58,811 bases of DNA from Sphingomonas sp. (GTDB taxonomy: Bacteria; Pseudomonadota; Alphaproteobacteria; Sphingomonadales; Sphingomonadaceae): assembly GCF_029239295.1 (NCBI RefSeq), contig NZ_JAQZBC010000008.1, positions 1 through 58,811 of the forward strand. The letters are read 5' to 3'. Shown in pieces: positions 7,746 through 16,187 of the stretch. A program made the position numbers and the translations under genes. Under the pieces are notes generated by a model. It had not been told where the DNA came from and ran no database searches. It saw only the letters and a list, made by a program, of their open reading frames with translations. Position 1 is the stretch's first letter. Each line of letters starts with the position of its first letter.

Positions 7746-9725
7746 TCACGCGTCGATCGCTTCTTCGTCCATTCGCGCCGCATTCTCCTGAATAAAGGCG
7801 AAGCGATGGGCGGGGTTCGTACCCATCAGACGATCCACCAGATCCTTCACGCCAGCGCGTTCCTCATATTCCTGCGGCAGCGTGATGCGGATGAGACTGC
7901 GGCTTTTCGGGTCCATCGTCGTTTCGCGCAGCTGAATCGGGTTCATCTCGCCCAGCCCCTTGAACCGAGAGACTTCCACTTTCTTGCCGCGGAAAGCTGT
8001 GCGCTCGATCTCTGCGCGGTGCGCGTCATCGCGGGCGTAGAGCGACTTCGCGCCCACAGTGATCCGGTAGAGCGGCGGCTGCGCCAGATAGAGGTGACCG
8101 CGGCGCACCAGATCGGGCATTTCCTGGAAGAAGAAGGTCATCAGCAAGGTGGCGATATGTGCGCCATCGACATCTGCGTCGGTCATGATGACCACGCGTT
8201 CGTAGCGCAGATTGTCGGGACGGCATTCCTTGCGGGTGCCGCAGCCCAGCGCCTGGACGAGATCAGCGATTTCCTGATTGGCGAGAATCTTCGCGCTGGT
8301 AGCCGAGGCGACGTTCAGGATCTTGCCCCGGATCGGCAGGATCGCCTGCGTCTTGCGGTCGCGCGCCTGTTTCGCGCTGCCGCCGGCGCTGTCGCCTTCC
8401 ACGATGAACAATTCAGTGCCGCCGGGTGCACTGGCCGAGCAATCGGTGAGCTTGCCCGGCAGGCGCAGCTTGCGGGAGGACGTCGCAGTCTTGCGCTTGA
8501 CGTCGCGTTCCTCCTTGCGGCGGAGGCGATCGTCCATACGTTCCAGAACATAGCCCAGCAGCGCGCGGCCACGCTCCATATTGTGGGTCAGAAAGTGGTC
8601 GAAATGGTCACGAACGGCCTTTTCCACGAGGCCCGCGGCCTCCGGTGAGGTCAGCCGGTCCTTGGTCTGCGACTGGAATTGCGGTTCGCGGATGAACACG
8701 CTGAGCATCAGTTCGCTGCCAACCATGACGTCGTCGGCGGTCAGATCCTTGACCTTCTTTTCCTTCACCAGCTCGCCAAAGGCGCGCAGGCCGCGGACCA
8801 GCGCCTGGCGCAGGCCCTGCTCGTGGGTGCCGCCATCGGGGGTCGGGATGGTGTTGCAATACCAGGAATAGCTACCGTCGGACCACAGTGGCCAGGCGAC
8901 CGCCCATTCGACGCGGCCCGCCTCGCCGGGAAAATCCTGCGAGCCGGTGAAGAAATCGGCGTTGGCACATTCGCGCCCGCCGACCTGTTCTCGCAGATGA
9001 TCCGCGAGGCCGCCGGGGAACTGGAAGATTGCCTCCGCCGGCGTATCGTCGGTGATCAGTTCTGGCGCGCATTTCCAGCGGATCTCGACCCCGGCGAACA
9101 GATAGGCCTTGGACCGGGCGAGCCGGTAAAGCCGCGCCGGCTTGAAGAGCAGATCGGGACCGAAGATCTCCTCGTCAGGTGTAAAAGTGACCGACGTGCC
9201 GCGGCGGTTGGGCGCGGCGCCGACATTTTCCAGCGGCCCCAGCGTCTGCCCCTTCGCAAAACGCTGACGGTACAGCTGGCGATCGCGCGCGACCTCGACC
9301 ACCGTATCGGATGACAGCGCGTTGACCACCGACACGCCGACGCCGTGCAAGCCGCCGCTGGTGGCGTACGCCTTGCCCGCGAACTTGCCGCCCGAGTGAA
9401 GCGTGGAGAGGATGACTTCCAGCGCGCTCTTGTCCGGGAACTTCGGGTGCGGATCGACCGGAATGCCGCGGCCGTTGTCGACGACCGTCAGGCGATTGCC
9501 CGGCGCCAGCGTGACTTCGATCCGGGTGGCATGGCCGGCCACCGCTTCGTCCATGGCATTGTCGATCACCTCGGCGGCGAGGTGATGGAGCGCGCGCTCA
9601 TCAGTGCCGCCGACGTACATGCCAGGCCGCCGCCGCACCGGTTCCAACCCCTCCAGAACCTCGATCGACGATGCGTCATAGGCGGGTGAAGGAGCGGCAG
9701 CACGGAACAGATCTGGATCAGCCAT
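7746..9725 (-). CDS. parE: DNA topoisomerase IV subunit B
   Basis: The product is 659 aa. The GHKL ATPase domain comes first (EVIDNAMDEAV, DNGRGIPVD, TSGGLHGVGVSVVNAL), followed by the transducer and TOPRIM regions (EGDSAGG near residue 442, DADVDGAH near 512) and RFKGLGEMNP. Its length and the lack of a long GyrB-type insertion favour ParE over GyrB. With ParC it decatenates daughter chromosomes. The reading frame stays open far upstream, but homology begins at MADPDLF (ATG 9725). An in-frame ATG at 9734 (MDDMADP) is the alternative. Neither has a strong Shine-Dalgarno sequence. It heads the parE-rnr-small-protein operon. Confidence 0.93.
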   Translation of the reverse strand: MADPDLFRAAAPSPAYDASSIEVLEGLEPVRRRPGMYVGGTDERALHHLAAEVIDNAMDEAVAGHATRIEVTLAPGNRLTVVDNGRGIPVDPHPKFPDKSALEVILSTLHSGGKFAGKAYATSGGLHGVGVSVVNALSSDTVVEVARDRQLYRQRFAKGQTLGPLENVGAAPNRRGTSVTFTPDEEIFGPDLLFKPARLYRLARSKAYLFAGVEIRWKCAPELITDDTPAEAIFQFPGGLADHLREQVGGRECANADFFTGSQDFPGEAGRVEWAVAWPLWSDGSYSWYCNTIPTPDGGTHEQGLRQALVRGLRAFGELVKEKKVKDLTADDVMVGSELMLSVFIREPQFQSQTKDRLTSPEAAGLVEKAVRDHFDHFLTHNMERGRALLGYVLERMDDRLRRKEERDVKRKTATSSRKLRLPGKLTDCSASAPGGTELFIVEGDSAGGSAKQARDRKTQAILPIRGKILNVASATSAKILANQEIADLVQALGCGTRKECRPDNLRYERVVIMTDADVDGAHIATLLMTFFFQEMPDLVRRGHLYLAQPPLYRITVGAKSLYARDDAHRAEIERTAFRGKKVEVSRFKGLGEMNPIQLRETTMDPKSRSLIRITLPQEYEERAGVKDLVDRLMGTNPAHRFAFIQENAARMDEEAIDA

Positions 9726-9886
9726 GTCGTCCATATAGCAGAGGCGGAAGGCATCGCGACCTGTTGCCGCATTGCAACACATTTTCGCGGATCCCGCCCC
9801 GGGACGCGTCAACATGCATCCTTTCGACCCGCTTCGCCGTTCGGCCCCCGCATGTGTTTGTTGTGTTTGTAACGAAAGGGTAGCGT

Positions 9887-10753
9887 ATGAAGACCTTGTT
9901 TTTGGCGGGTATTGCCGCCGCGTTTTTCGCTCCGTCGATCGCCTCTGCGCAGTCCGCCGATGGCGAAGACGGCTTCTCCGGCGTCTATATCGGCGCAGCT
10001 GGCGGCTATGATGTCCAGCCGAACGATCGTGGGTCTTCGATCCTGTTCGACACCAATCTGGACGGCCGGTTCGGCGACGGGGTGAACACCTCGGGCGGCA
10101 CCAACGCGTTCGCACCGCCGGTCGGCGGCTTCTGCAACGGCCGCGCGCTTGCAGGTACGTCGCCGACGAACCCGACGAACCCGGCGGGTTGCGCCAAGGA
10201 CAAGGATGGCTGGGCCTATTACGGCCGCGTGGGCTACGACTATCAGCGTGGCGGCCTGGTGGTCGGTGCCGTTGGTGAGTTCGGTAAGAGCGAGATCACC
10301 GACAGCGTTTCGGCATTCTCGACCACGCCGGCAGCGTACGTCATGACCCGCTCGATCGACTGGGAAGCATCCATCCGCGGCCGCGTGGGCTACACCCCGA
10401 ACAACCGCACGCTGTTCTACGGCACGTTCGGCCCGGGCTACGCACGGATCGATCGTGAGTTCACCACCACCAATGCAGTGAACGGCTTCTCCGAATCGGG
10501 CAAGCGCAACCACTGGGGCATCACCGGCGGTGGCGGAATCGAGCAGAAGCTCACGAACAACGTCTCGCTCGGCCTCGAGTATATGTACCACCAGTATAAG
10601 GACGACGACTATCGCGTCCGTGCGGGCAACAGCGGCACGACCGCTGGGACCAACCCGTTCCTGCTGGTGAACGGCAGCGGCACCGACTTCCGTCGTAGCG
10701 ACGACAAGTTCCGCTGGCACTCGATCCGCGCGACGGCGGCTTACCGCTTCTGA
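9887..10753 (+). CDS. Outer membrane beta-barrel protein (Omp25/opacity-type porin family)
   Basis: The product is 288 aa. It has a Sec signal peptide (MKTLFLAGIAAAFFAPSIASA, cleavage before QSADGE), then GFSGVYIGAAGGYD, the usual first strand of the Omp25/opacity beta-barrel family. Alternating aromatic strands follow, and the protein ends in Phe (AAYRF), the BAM recognition signature. It probably forms an eight-stranded barrel in the outer membrane, with a structural or small-pore role. The GC-rich codon use is ordinary. Two hairpins lie between it and convergent gcrA. Confidence 0.85.
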   Translation: MKTLFLAGIAAAFFAPSIASAQSADGEDGFSGVYIGAAGGYDVQPNDRGSSILFDTNLDGRFGDGVNTSGGTNAFAPPVGGFCNGRALAGTSPTNPTNPAGCAKDKDGWAYYGRVGYDYQRGGLVVGAVGEFGKSEITDSVSAFSTTPAAYVMTRSIDWEASIRGRVGYTPNNRTLFYGTFGPGYARIDREFTTTNAVNGFSESGKRNHWGITGGGGIEQKLTNNVSLGLEYMYHQYKDDDYRVRAGNSGTTAGTNPFLLVNGSGTDFRRSDDKFRWHSIRATAAYRF

Positions 10754-10762
10754 TCGAAACAC

Positions 10763-10796
10763 CGGTGACCGGGCAGCCCATGCTGCCGGGTCACCG
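10763..10796 (+). terminator. Hairpin downstream of the outer membrane protein gene
   Basis: A 15-bp stem with one internal mismatch (10763-10777 with 10782-10796) has a 4-nt loop and begins 10 bp after the stop codon. It lacks a U tract and probably protects or ends the abundant omp mRNA. Confidence 0.6.
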
Positions 10797-10839
10797 ATGA
10801 TCTGTCCCCGCCGTGCGGAGCGACCGATCCAGGACAAGA

Positions 10840-10880
10840 AAAGGGCCGCAGCGAAGGATATTCGCCGCGGCCCTTTCTTA
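10840..10880. terminator. Bidirectional terminator between omp and gcrA
   Basis: The 10-bp stem AAAGGGCCGC/GCGGCCCTTT (10840-10849 with 10867-10876) continues inward past one mismatch with 5 more pairs. It is flanked by T-rich sequence on + (CTTATTT) and by TCTTG on -. It would stop transcription of both convergent genes. Confidence 0.75.
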
Positions 10881-10899
10881 TTTCAGCCTGAGCGATCGC

Positions 10900-11637
10900 T
10901 CAGCGCATGCGCGGACCACCGAAAGGCAGCGGCGCCGCACGACGATCACGGCGTGGCAACTGTGCCTGATAGGCATGGCCGCAATGCTCGACGCAATAAG
11001 GGAAGCCCGGGTTCACCTTGTCACCGCAGAAATGGAAATCCGGTTCACCCGGATGACCCAGCGGCCACTTGCAGACCTTGTCGCTCAGATCGAGCAGGCT
11101 GGTCTTGCCAGCGATCTCCGGCGACGGCTTCGCCGGCACCAGTCGACGGGGCGGCGCGGGCGAGCTGGGCGGCTGCTGCTCACCGGGTGCCTGGCGGACG
11201 AACCCGCCCGGCCCGACCGATCGGACCATGCGCATCGACTCGGGTGACCGCTCGGGTTCGAGCGGAGTCGTGATGGTGATTGGCTTGGGCGCCGACACCT
11301 GCGTCACCGCCGGCGTCGGCGAGGCCGCGCGGGTGGGCGGCGGAGCGGGTGGCGCCGGGGGCGGCGGCGCTGGCGGCGGCGGCGCAGGCGGTGCGGCTAC
11401 GACAGGTTCGGGTGCCGGCGCCGGCGCGGCCGCAGCCGCAGCAGCGGCCGCAGCAGCCTTCGCCTCGGCATCCTTCGACACGACCGGTGACGGGCGGGAC
11501 TGCAATCCCAGCCGGTGCGCCTTGCCGATCACGGCATTACGGCTGACGCCGCCCAGCGCTTCTGCGATCTGGCTGGCCGTCTGGCCGCCTTCCCACATCT
11601 TGCGCAGTGTATCGATCCGTTCCTCGGTCCAGGACAT
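10900..11637 (-). CDS. gcrA: GcrA cell cycle regulator
   Basis: The product is 245 aa. The N-terminus (MSWTEERIDTLRKMWEGG, then SQIAEALGGVSRNAVIGKAHRLGL) is the diagnostic GcrA helix-turn-helix. The C-terminal Cys/His region (CKWPLGHPGEPDFHFCGD and YCVEHCGHAYQ) matches the conserved GcrA tail. GcrA works with sigma-70 RNA polymerase at promoters carrying CcrM-methylated GANTC sites and controls cell-cycle and division genes in alphaproteobacteria. The middle holds a long Ala run and a Pro/Ala-rich linker (roughly residues 60-115). This makes the protein clearly longer than Caulobacter GcrA, which is about 170 aa. Confidence 0.95.
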   Translation of the reverse strand: MSWTEERIDTLRKMWEGGQTASQIAEALGGVSRNAVIGKAHRLGLQSRPSPVVSKDAEAKAAAAAAAAAAAPAPAPEPVVAAPPAPPPPAPPPPAPPAPPPTRAASPTPAVTQVSAPKPITITTPLEPERSPESMRMVRSVGPGGFVRQAPGEQQPPSSPAPPRRLVPAKPSPEIAGKTSLLDLSDKVCKWPLGHPGEPDFHFCGDKVNPGFPYCVEHCGHAYQAQLPRRDRRAAPLPFGGPRMR

Positions 11638-11706
11638 CGGTCTTGTCGTTCCTTCACTTCTTGCGCCGGTTGCAGCGAGCGGCGGCAGCGCCTACGCCAT
11701 CAAGCG

Positions 11707-12573
11707 ATGAGCAGCCACCCCCCACTTGGCCGGACGTCCGCCGACCATCACCGTTCCTTGATCAGGAGCGCGCCTGGTGTTCCGTTGATCCGCAACGTGA
11801 ACTGGGGCGGCCTGAAGACCTTATATGTGAAGGAGGTGCGGCGGTTCTTCAAGGTCCAGCTGCAAACGGTGTGGGCGCCGGCGATCACCACCTTGCTGTA
11901 TCTGGTCATTTTCACCGTTGCGTTGGGCGGACGAAGCGAAGTCCACGTCGGCGGGTCCACCGTTGCCTTTGCCGATTTCGTCGCGCCGGGGCTGATCGTG
12001 ATGGGGATGCTCAACAATGCCTTCGCCAACGCGAGTTTCTCGCTGCTGGTAGGTAAGATCCAGGGCACGATCGTCGATTATCTGATGCCGCCGCTGTCAA
12101 CCGCCGAGCTGCTGACCGCGCTGACCGGCGGCGCGGTGACTCGCGCGTTCCTTGTGGGTCTGACGGTGTGGCTGGCCATGTCGCTGTGGCCGGGGGTGCA
12201 CGTAATGCCCGCGCATCCGCTGGCGGTGCTGTGGTTCGGGCTGCTCGGGTCGGTATTCCTCGCGCTGATCGGGGTGCTGACGTCGATCTGGGCCGAAAAG
12301 TTTGATCACGCCGCGGCGGTGACCAATTTCGTGGTCGCACCGCTGACCCTGCTGTCCGGCACCTTCTACTCGGTCGATCGCCTGTCGCCCGTGTTCCAGG
12401 CGATCAGCCACGCCAACCCGTTCTTCTACATCATCTCGGGCTTCCGCTACGGGTTCCTGGGCATCGCCGACTCGCCGGTCGCGCTGGGCAGCGCCGTGAT
12501 CCTGGCGCTCGACATCGTCCTGGCACTGGTCTGCTACACGCTGCTGCGGCGCGGGTGGCGGCTGAAGAACTAA
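11707..12573 (+). CDS. ABC-2 type transporter permease (YadH-like)
   Basis: The product is 288 aa with six hydrophobic segments and the ABC-2 membrane signature ending in PLTLLSGTFYSVDRLSP and NPFFYIISGFRYG. These permeases pair with a separate ATPase to export polysaccharides, lipids or drugs. No ATPase gene lies next to it here, so the partner must be encoded elsewhere. The frame is open upstream, but MSSHPPLG at 11707 is the best start. A later GTG near 11775 (VPLIRNVNWGG) would give a shorter N-terminus. It is divergent from gcrA, which starts only 69 bp away. Confidence 0.85.
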   Translation: MSSHPPLGRTSADHHRSLIRSAPGVPLIRNVNWGGLKTLYVKEVRRFFKVQLQTVWAPAITTLLYLVIFTVALGGRSEVHVGGSTVAFADFVAPGLIVMGMLNNAFANASFSLLVGKIQGTIVDYLMPPLSTAELLTALTGGAVTRAFLVGLTVWLAMSLWPGVHVMPAHPLAVLWFGLLGSVFLALIGVLTSIWAEKFDHAAAVTNFVVAPLTLLSGTFYSVDRLSPVFQAISHANPFFYIISGFRYGFLGIADSPVALGSAVILALDIVLALVCYTLLRRGWRLKN

Positions 12574-12604
12574 GCCGGGCGCGGCCGCGGCGATACAATA
12601 GCGG

Positions 12605-13783
12605 TCAGAAGCCCTCGGGCATGTCGATCGGCCCGATGACTCGCCCATATTCGCGCACGGCATAGCGATCGGTCATGCCCGCGATGTAATCGGCGATGTG
12701 CCGGCTGAGGCCCGGTTCATCGCCGGGCAGCGTGCTCCGCCACTCCGCGGGCAGCGTCTCCGGATCAGCGCGGAAAGCGGCGAACAGGCCCGCCACGATC
12801 TGATGGGCAGCCTCAGCGGCCTCCAGTTGGCGCGGGTGGTGGTACAGGTTGGCGTACATGAAGCGCTTCAGGTCGCGCTCGGCCGTGCGCATCGTATCGG
12901 AAAAGGCGACCAGTGCCCTGCCCGCGGCGCGGACATCGTCGACGCTCTGGACGCCGGAGCCCTCGATGCGGGCCCGCGTCTCGGCGATCAGATCGTTGAC
13001 CATCACGCCGATCTGGCTGCGGACGAGTTCGCGCGCCTGGCGACGTTCGCTGACATCGGGGAACAGCGATCGGACGCGATCCCAGCCGGACGCGACGAGC
13101 GGCACCGCGAGAAGCTGCTCGACGCACAGCAGCCCGGCGCGCAACCCATCATCAATGTCATGATTGTCGTAGGCGATGTCGTCCGCCAGTGCCGCGACCT
13201 GCGCCTCGAGGCTGGCGTAGGTGCCCAGTTCGAGCTGCGCCTCCTCATCGGCCAGCCGAAGCGCCCATCCCGGGTGGCGGGCGGGGCCGTTGTGCTTAGC
13301 CAGCCCCTCCAGCGTGTCCCAGGTGAGGTTCAGGCCATCGAAGCGGGGATAGGCGCGCTCGATCCGCATCAGTGTGCGCAGCGTGTGGCCATTGTGATCG
13401 AACCCGCCAACGTCGATCATCGCCGCCTTTAGCGCATCTTCACCAGCGTGGCCGAAGGGCGGATGGCCGATGTCGTGCGCCAGGCACAAGGCTTCGGTCA
13501 GATCCTCGTTCAGTGCCAGGGCACGCGCGATGGTGCGGCCGATCTGGGCGACCTCCAGACTGTGGGTGAGCCGGACGCGGAAGTGATCGCCGTCGGGCGC
13601 CAGAAAGACCTGCGTCTTGTGACGCAGGCGGCGGAACGCGATCGAGTGGACGATGCGATCGCGATCGCGCTGGTAATCGTCGCGCGGCCCGCGCTCTCCG
13701 GCCGCCCCGGACTTGCTTTGTTCTTTATGAAGGCGGCCTCTGCTGTGCGCCGGGTCGGAGGCCCAGGGCGCAAGCACCGTCAC
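12605..13783 (-). CDS. dgt: Deoxyguanosinetriphosphate triphosphohydrolase-like HD-domain protein
   Basis: The product is 392 aa. The HD phosphohydrolase residues are visible: RLTHSLEVAQIGRTIA, then CLAHDIGHPPFGHAGE (the HD pair) and DDIAYDNHDIDDGL (the downstream Asp). The family hydrolyses dNTPs to deoxynucleosides plus triphosphate and so adjusts dNTP pools. The start is a GTG at 13783 that forms a 4-nt GTGA overlap with the upstream SPOR-protein stop, which argues for translational coupling. The open frame extends further upstream but is not homologous there. The C-terminus ends in PEGF. Confidence 0.88.
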   Translation of the reverse strand: MTVLAPWASDPAHSRGRLHKEQSKSGAAGERGPRDDYQRDRDRIVHSIAFRRLRHKTQVFLAPDGDHFRVRLTHSLEVAQIGRTIARALALNEDLTEALCLAHDIGHPPFGHAGEDALKAAMIDVGGFDHNGHTLRTLMRIERAYPRFDGLNLTWDTLEGLAKHNGPARHPGWALRLADEEAQLELGTYASLEAQVAALADDIAYDNHDIDDGLRAGLLCVEQLLAVPLVASGWDRVRSLFPDVSERRQARELVRSQIGVMVNDLIAETRARIEGSGVQSVDDVRAAGRALVAFSDTMRTAERDLKRFMYANLYHHPRQLEAAEAAHQIVAGLFAAFRADPETLPAEWRSTLPGDEPGLSRHIADYIAGMTDRYAVREYGRVIGPIDMPEGF

Positions 13784-16074
13784 TTGGCGGGCAGCCTCGT
13801 CATCTTCTGGCCCTTCTCGCTGGTGAAGGTGAAGGCAGAGATCCCCTGTTTGGCCAGGGTGTTGACGAACTCGCGCGCCTCCGCATCGGTTTTGAACGGA
13901 CCGGTCACGACACGATTGGTGAAGCGCAGCGGGGTCGTATAGGCCGTCTTGCCCTTCAACGCGTCCGCCTTCTTTTGCGCCGCGGCCCACGCTTTGGGCA
14001 GATCATCCTTGTTCGCGCCGCCAGCGACCTGGACCCAGGTTCGCGCCGGATCCGCCTTGGCGGCCTTGGCCTCCTCGGCAGCTTTTTTGGTCTCTTCCGC
14101 CTTCTTCGCGTCCGCAAGCTTCTTGGCGGCCGCCGCCTTGCGCTCGGCAGCGAGTTTCTTGGGATCGGGTGCGGGCGTTTTTTTTTCCTTCGCCGCGGGC
14201 GTGGGTTTAACGTCCGGCTTGGGAGACGCAACGGTTGCCTTGGCCGATGCTGGCGACGAGCTGGTCGTCGGTGTCGGCTTTGGCGCCGGCGTGTCGACGC
14301 GGGCGGGCAGCGGGTCGGGCGCCGTCGTGCCTACCGATGCGGACACGGCCGGGCGCGGCGGTTCGGGCGGACGGATGGGCGCGACGCCAAGCTCTTCGCC
14401 GGGGATGGTGATACCGGCCATGATCCGCGCCAGGATCGTATCCTCGCTGACCGCCGGGCGCGTCGGCGTCGGCGCGACGGCGGCGGAGGGGGCGCCAGGC
14501 GCGGCGGCGGTCGAAAGGGCCGTGGTGGTCGAGGGCGAGGTGACCGGCGCGCGCGTCGTGGCAGCGTAGGACGAGGGGGCAGCGCTGGGTGCCGTCGATA
14601 TAGTTCCGGTCGGCGGAGACGAGACCGGCGACCGCGCGGTGGCAGCGTAGGCGGGCGGCGGGCTGGCGGGTGCTGGTGCCGTCGTGACGAAGCGCGTTGG
14701 CGCGGGCACCGAACTGGTCGACGCGCCGGCTGCGCTGCTGGTCGACGGGGCTGTCCGCGCCGGCTGCCAAGCAGGTGTCGGCGCTGCGGCGACCTGCGCG
14801 CGCGCGGGCGGCACCGTAGACGGCTTCCATGCCGGCTGGGGCGTGCGCGCGGGCGGCACCGCGGACGGAGTCCATGCGGGCTGCGGCGTGGGCGTGTACG
14901 GTGCTGCCGGTGTTGGTTGACGGCTGGCTACTGCGGCCGGCGGCGGTGATGCGAGGGCCTGTACGACCGGCTTTGACGCGGCGAATTCCACGCCGGCATA
15001 GCGCGGCGGCTGGAGCGTTTCGGCCGATTGCGGCGCCGACCCGGCCTGCTGCGCGCTTGCCAAGGCCACTGCGGGCGCGGTCGTGCGCGTTGGACGCGAG
15101 CGGGCCGCCCGGGCGTCCGCCGCGCGCTGACGCTGCTGCGCCATGGCGAGCTCGCGGGCGCGCTTTGCCTCTTCACGCGCAAGCCGGCGCTTGGTGCGCG
15201 CGTCCATCGGCTTGGCGGGGGCGGCTGCCGGAGTCGCGGCTGCGAGCTGGACCGCCGGGCGCGGCTCGGGGGCGAGAGGCGGGAGCGCAGGGGCCATGCG
15301 GGCGTCAGCCAACCGCTGCGGCGTCGCGCGCAGTTCGCCAAAGTGGACCGCGAACGCTCGGTCGATCGGCGGCAGCGCCTCAAGCCGGGTGAAGAACGGC
15401 GACAGCGCTGCCCCCATCCCCTGCGGCATCATGGTACTTGCAATCTTCTGAGCGCCCGGCACGTCGCCGGTCATCGCAAGAACAAAGGCACGCACGCGCC
15501 AGGCGCTGCGATCATTGCGGCGCAGCTGCGCGTCGATCACATCGAGCGCTTCCTTGCGACGCCCGCTGATGCCGAGCGAAAGCGCATAACGGCGCTGAAT
15601 TTCCTCGTCGTCTGCTGCCTTCAGTGCGACGCGGTAATCGCGCTGGGCCCGTTCCTGTTCACCGATCAGGTCGTACGCAAGGCCGCGATCGCCGGCGAAC
15701 GTTGTGGCGCTGAGGCCGTAGCCGACCGCCTGGTCGAAATAGCGCAGGGCCTCGCCCGGGCGCTGCTGAGTGACGAGGATGCGTGCCATGCCGGCCTTTA
15801 CCCGGCCGTTCATCGGATCGACGTTCTCGGCGCGCTTGAACAGCGAGGCGGCGGCGTTGACGTCACCCAGCTTCAACGAGAGCTCGCCGGCGGTGATCAG
15901 CGAATTGAGGTCGCGCGGATTCGCACCGATGCGGCGCATCGCGTCGGCAAGCGCATCAGCATCGGGCGTCGCCCGGGGGACGGTCTGCACCATCTGCCCC
16001 GGGAAGCTCTGCGCGAGCGCCGGAGCCGAGCCGGCGAGGGCCGCGGCAAGAATCAAAGGGCGAGAAAAAGACAT
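13780..16074 (-). CDS. Secreted TPR and SPOR domain protein
   Basis: The product is 764 aa. It has a signal peptide (MSFSRPLILAAALAGSAPALAQ), then tetratricopeptide-like helices over about residues 35-215. A very long Pro/Ala/Thr-rich low-complexity region follows, then a Lys/Ala-rich segment, and finally a SPOR domain in the last 80 residues (RTWVQVAGG through VVTGPFKTDAEAREFVN). SPOR domains bind glycan strands stripped of stem peptides at the division septum, so the protein is probably a periplasmic septal factor. This fits its position 113 bp downstream of ftsZ. The Pro-rich part contains imperfect PAWxPSxVPPAR repeats. Confidence 0.85.
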   Translation of the reverse strand: MSFSRPLILAAALAGSAPALAQSFPGQMVQTVPRATPDADALADAMRRIGANPRDLNSLITAGELSLKLGDVNAAASLFKRAENVDPMNGRVKAGMARILVTQQRPGEALRYFDQAVGYGLSATTFAGDRGLAYDLIGEQERAQRDYRVALKAADDEEIQRRYALSLGISGRRKEALDVIDAQLRRNDRSAWRVRAFVLAMTGDVPGAQKIASTMMPQGMGAALSPFFTRLEALPPIDRAFAVHFGELRATPQRLADARMAPALPPLAPEPRPAVQLAAATPAAAPAKPMDARTKRRLAREEAKRARELAMAQQRQRAADARAARSRPTRTTAPAVALASAQQAGSAPQSAETLQPPRYAGVEFAASKPVVQALASPPPAAVASRQPTPAAPYTPTPQPAWTPSAVPPARTPQPAWKPSTVPPARAQVAAAPTPAWQPARTAPSTSSAAGASTSSVPAPTRFVTTAPAPASPPPAYAATARSPVSSPPTGTISTAPSAAPSSYAATTRAPVTSPSTTTALSTAAAPGAPSAAVAPTPTRPAVSEDTILARIMAGITIPGEELGVAPIRPPEPPRPAVSASVGTTAPDPLPARVDTPAPKPTPTTSSSPASAKATVASPKPDVKPTPAAKEKKTPAPDPKKLAAERKAAAAKKLADAKKAEETKKAAEEAKAAKADPARTWVQVAGGANKDDLPKAWAAAQKKADALKGKTAYTTPLRFTNRVVTGPFKTDAEAREFVNTLAKQGISAFTFTSEKGQKMTRLPAK

Positions 16075-16148
16075 GAGCTCGTTGCGTTAGAGACGAAGCG
16101 GGATGAACGGGCAATGAGTCCCGCACCCGCCCGCGCCAAGACGCACGA

Positions 16149-16172
16149 GGCGGCCGACGAATGCCGGCCGCC
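16149..16172 (-). terminator. Hairpin downstream of ftsZ
   Basis: A perfect 8-bp GC-only inverted repeat (16149-16156 with 16165-16172) with an 8-nt loop lies 16 bp after the ftsZ stop, with no U tract. It probably marks the end of the dcw operon or attenuates read-through into the SPOR-protein gene. Confidence 0.5.
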
Positions 16173-16187
16173 CCAAGCTTCGGTTGG

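Noticed and set aside
9762..9779. TGTTGC/GCAACA inverted repeat between parE and the omp gene
   Set aside because: A 6-bp stem in a 160-bp divergent region is short enough for chance. No known operator matches.
9726..10115. N-terminal extension of ParE into the opposite omp gene region
   Set aside because: The extra 130 residues are Arg-rich, overlap the signal peptide region of the omp gene antisense, and have no ParE homology.
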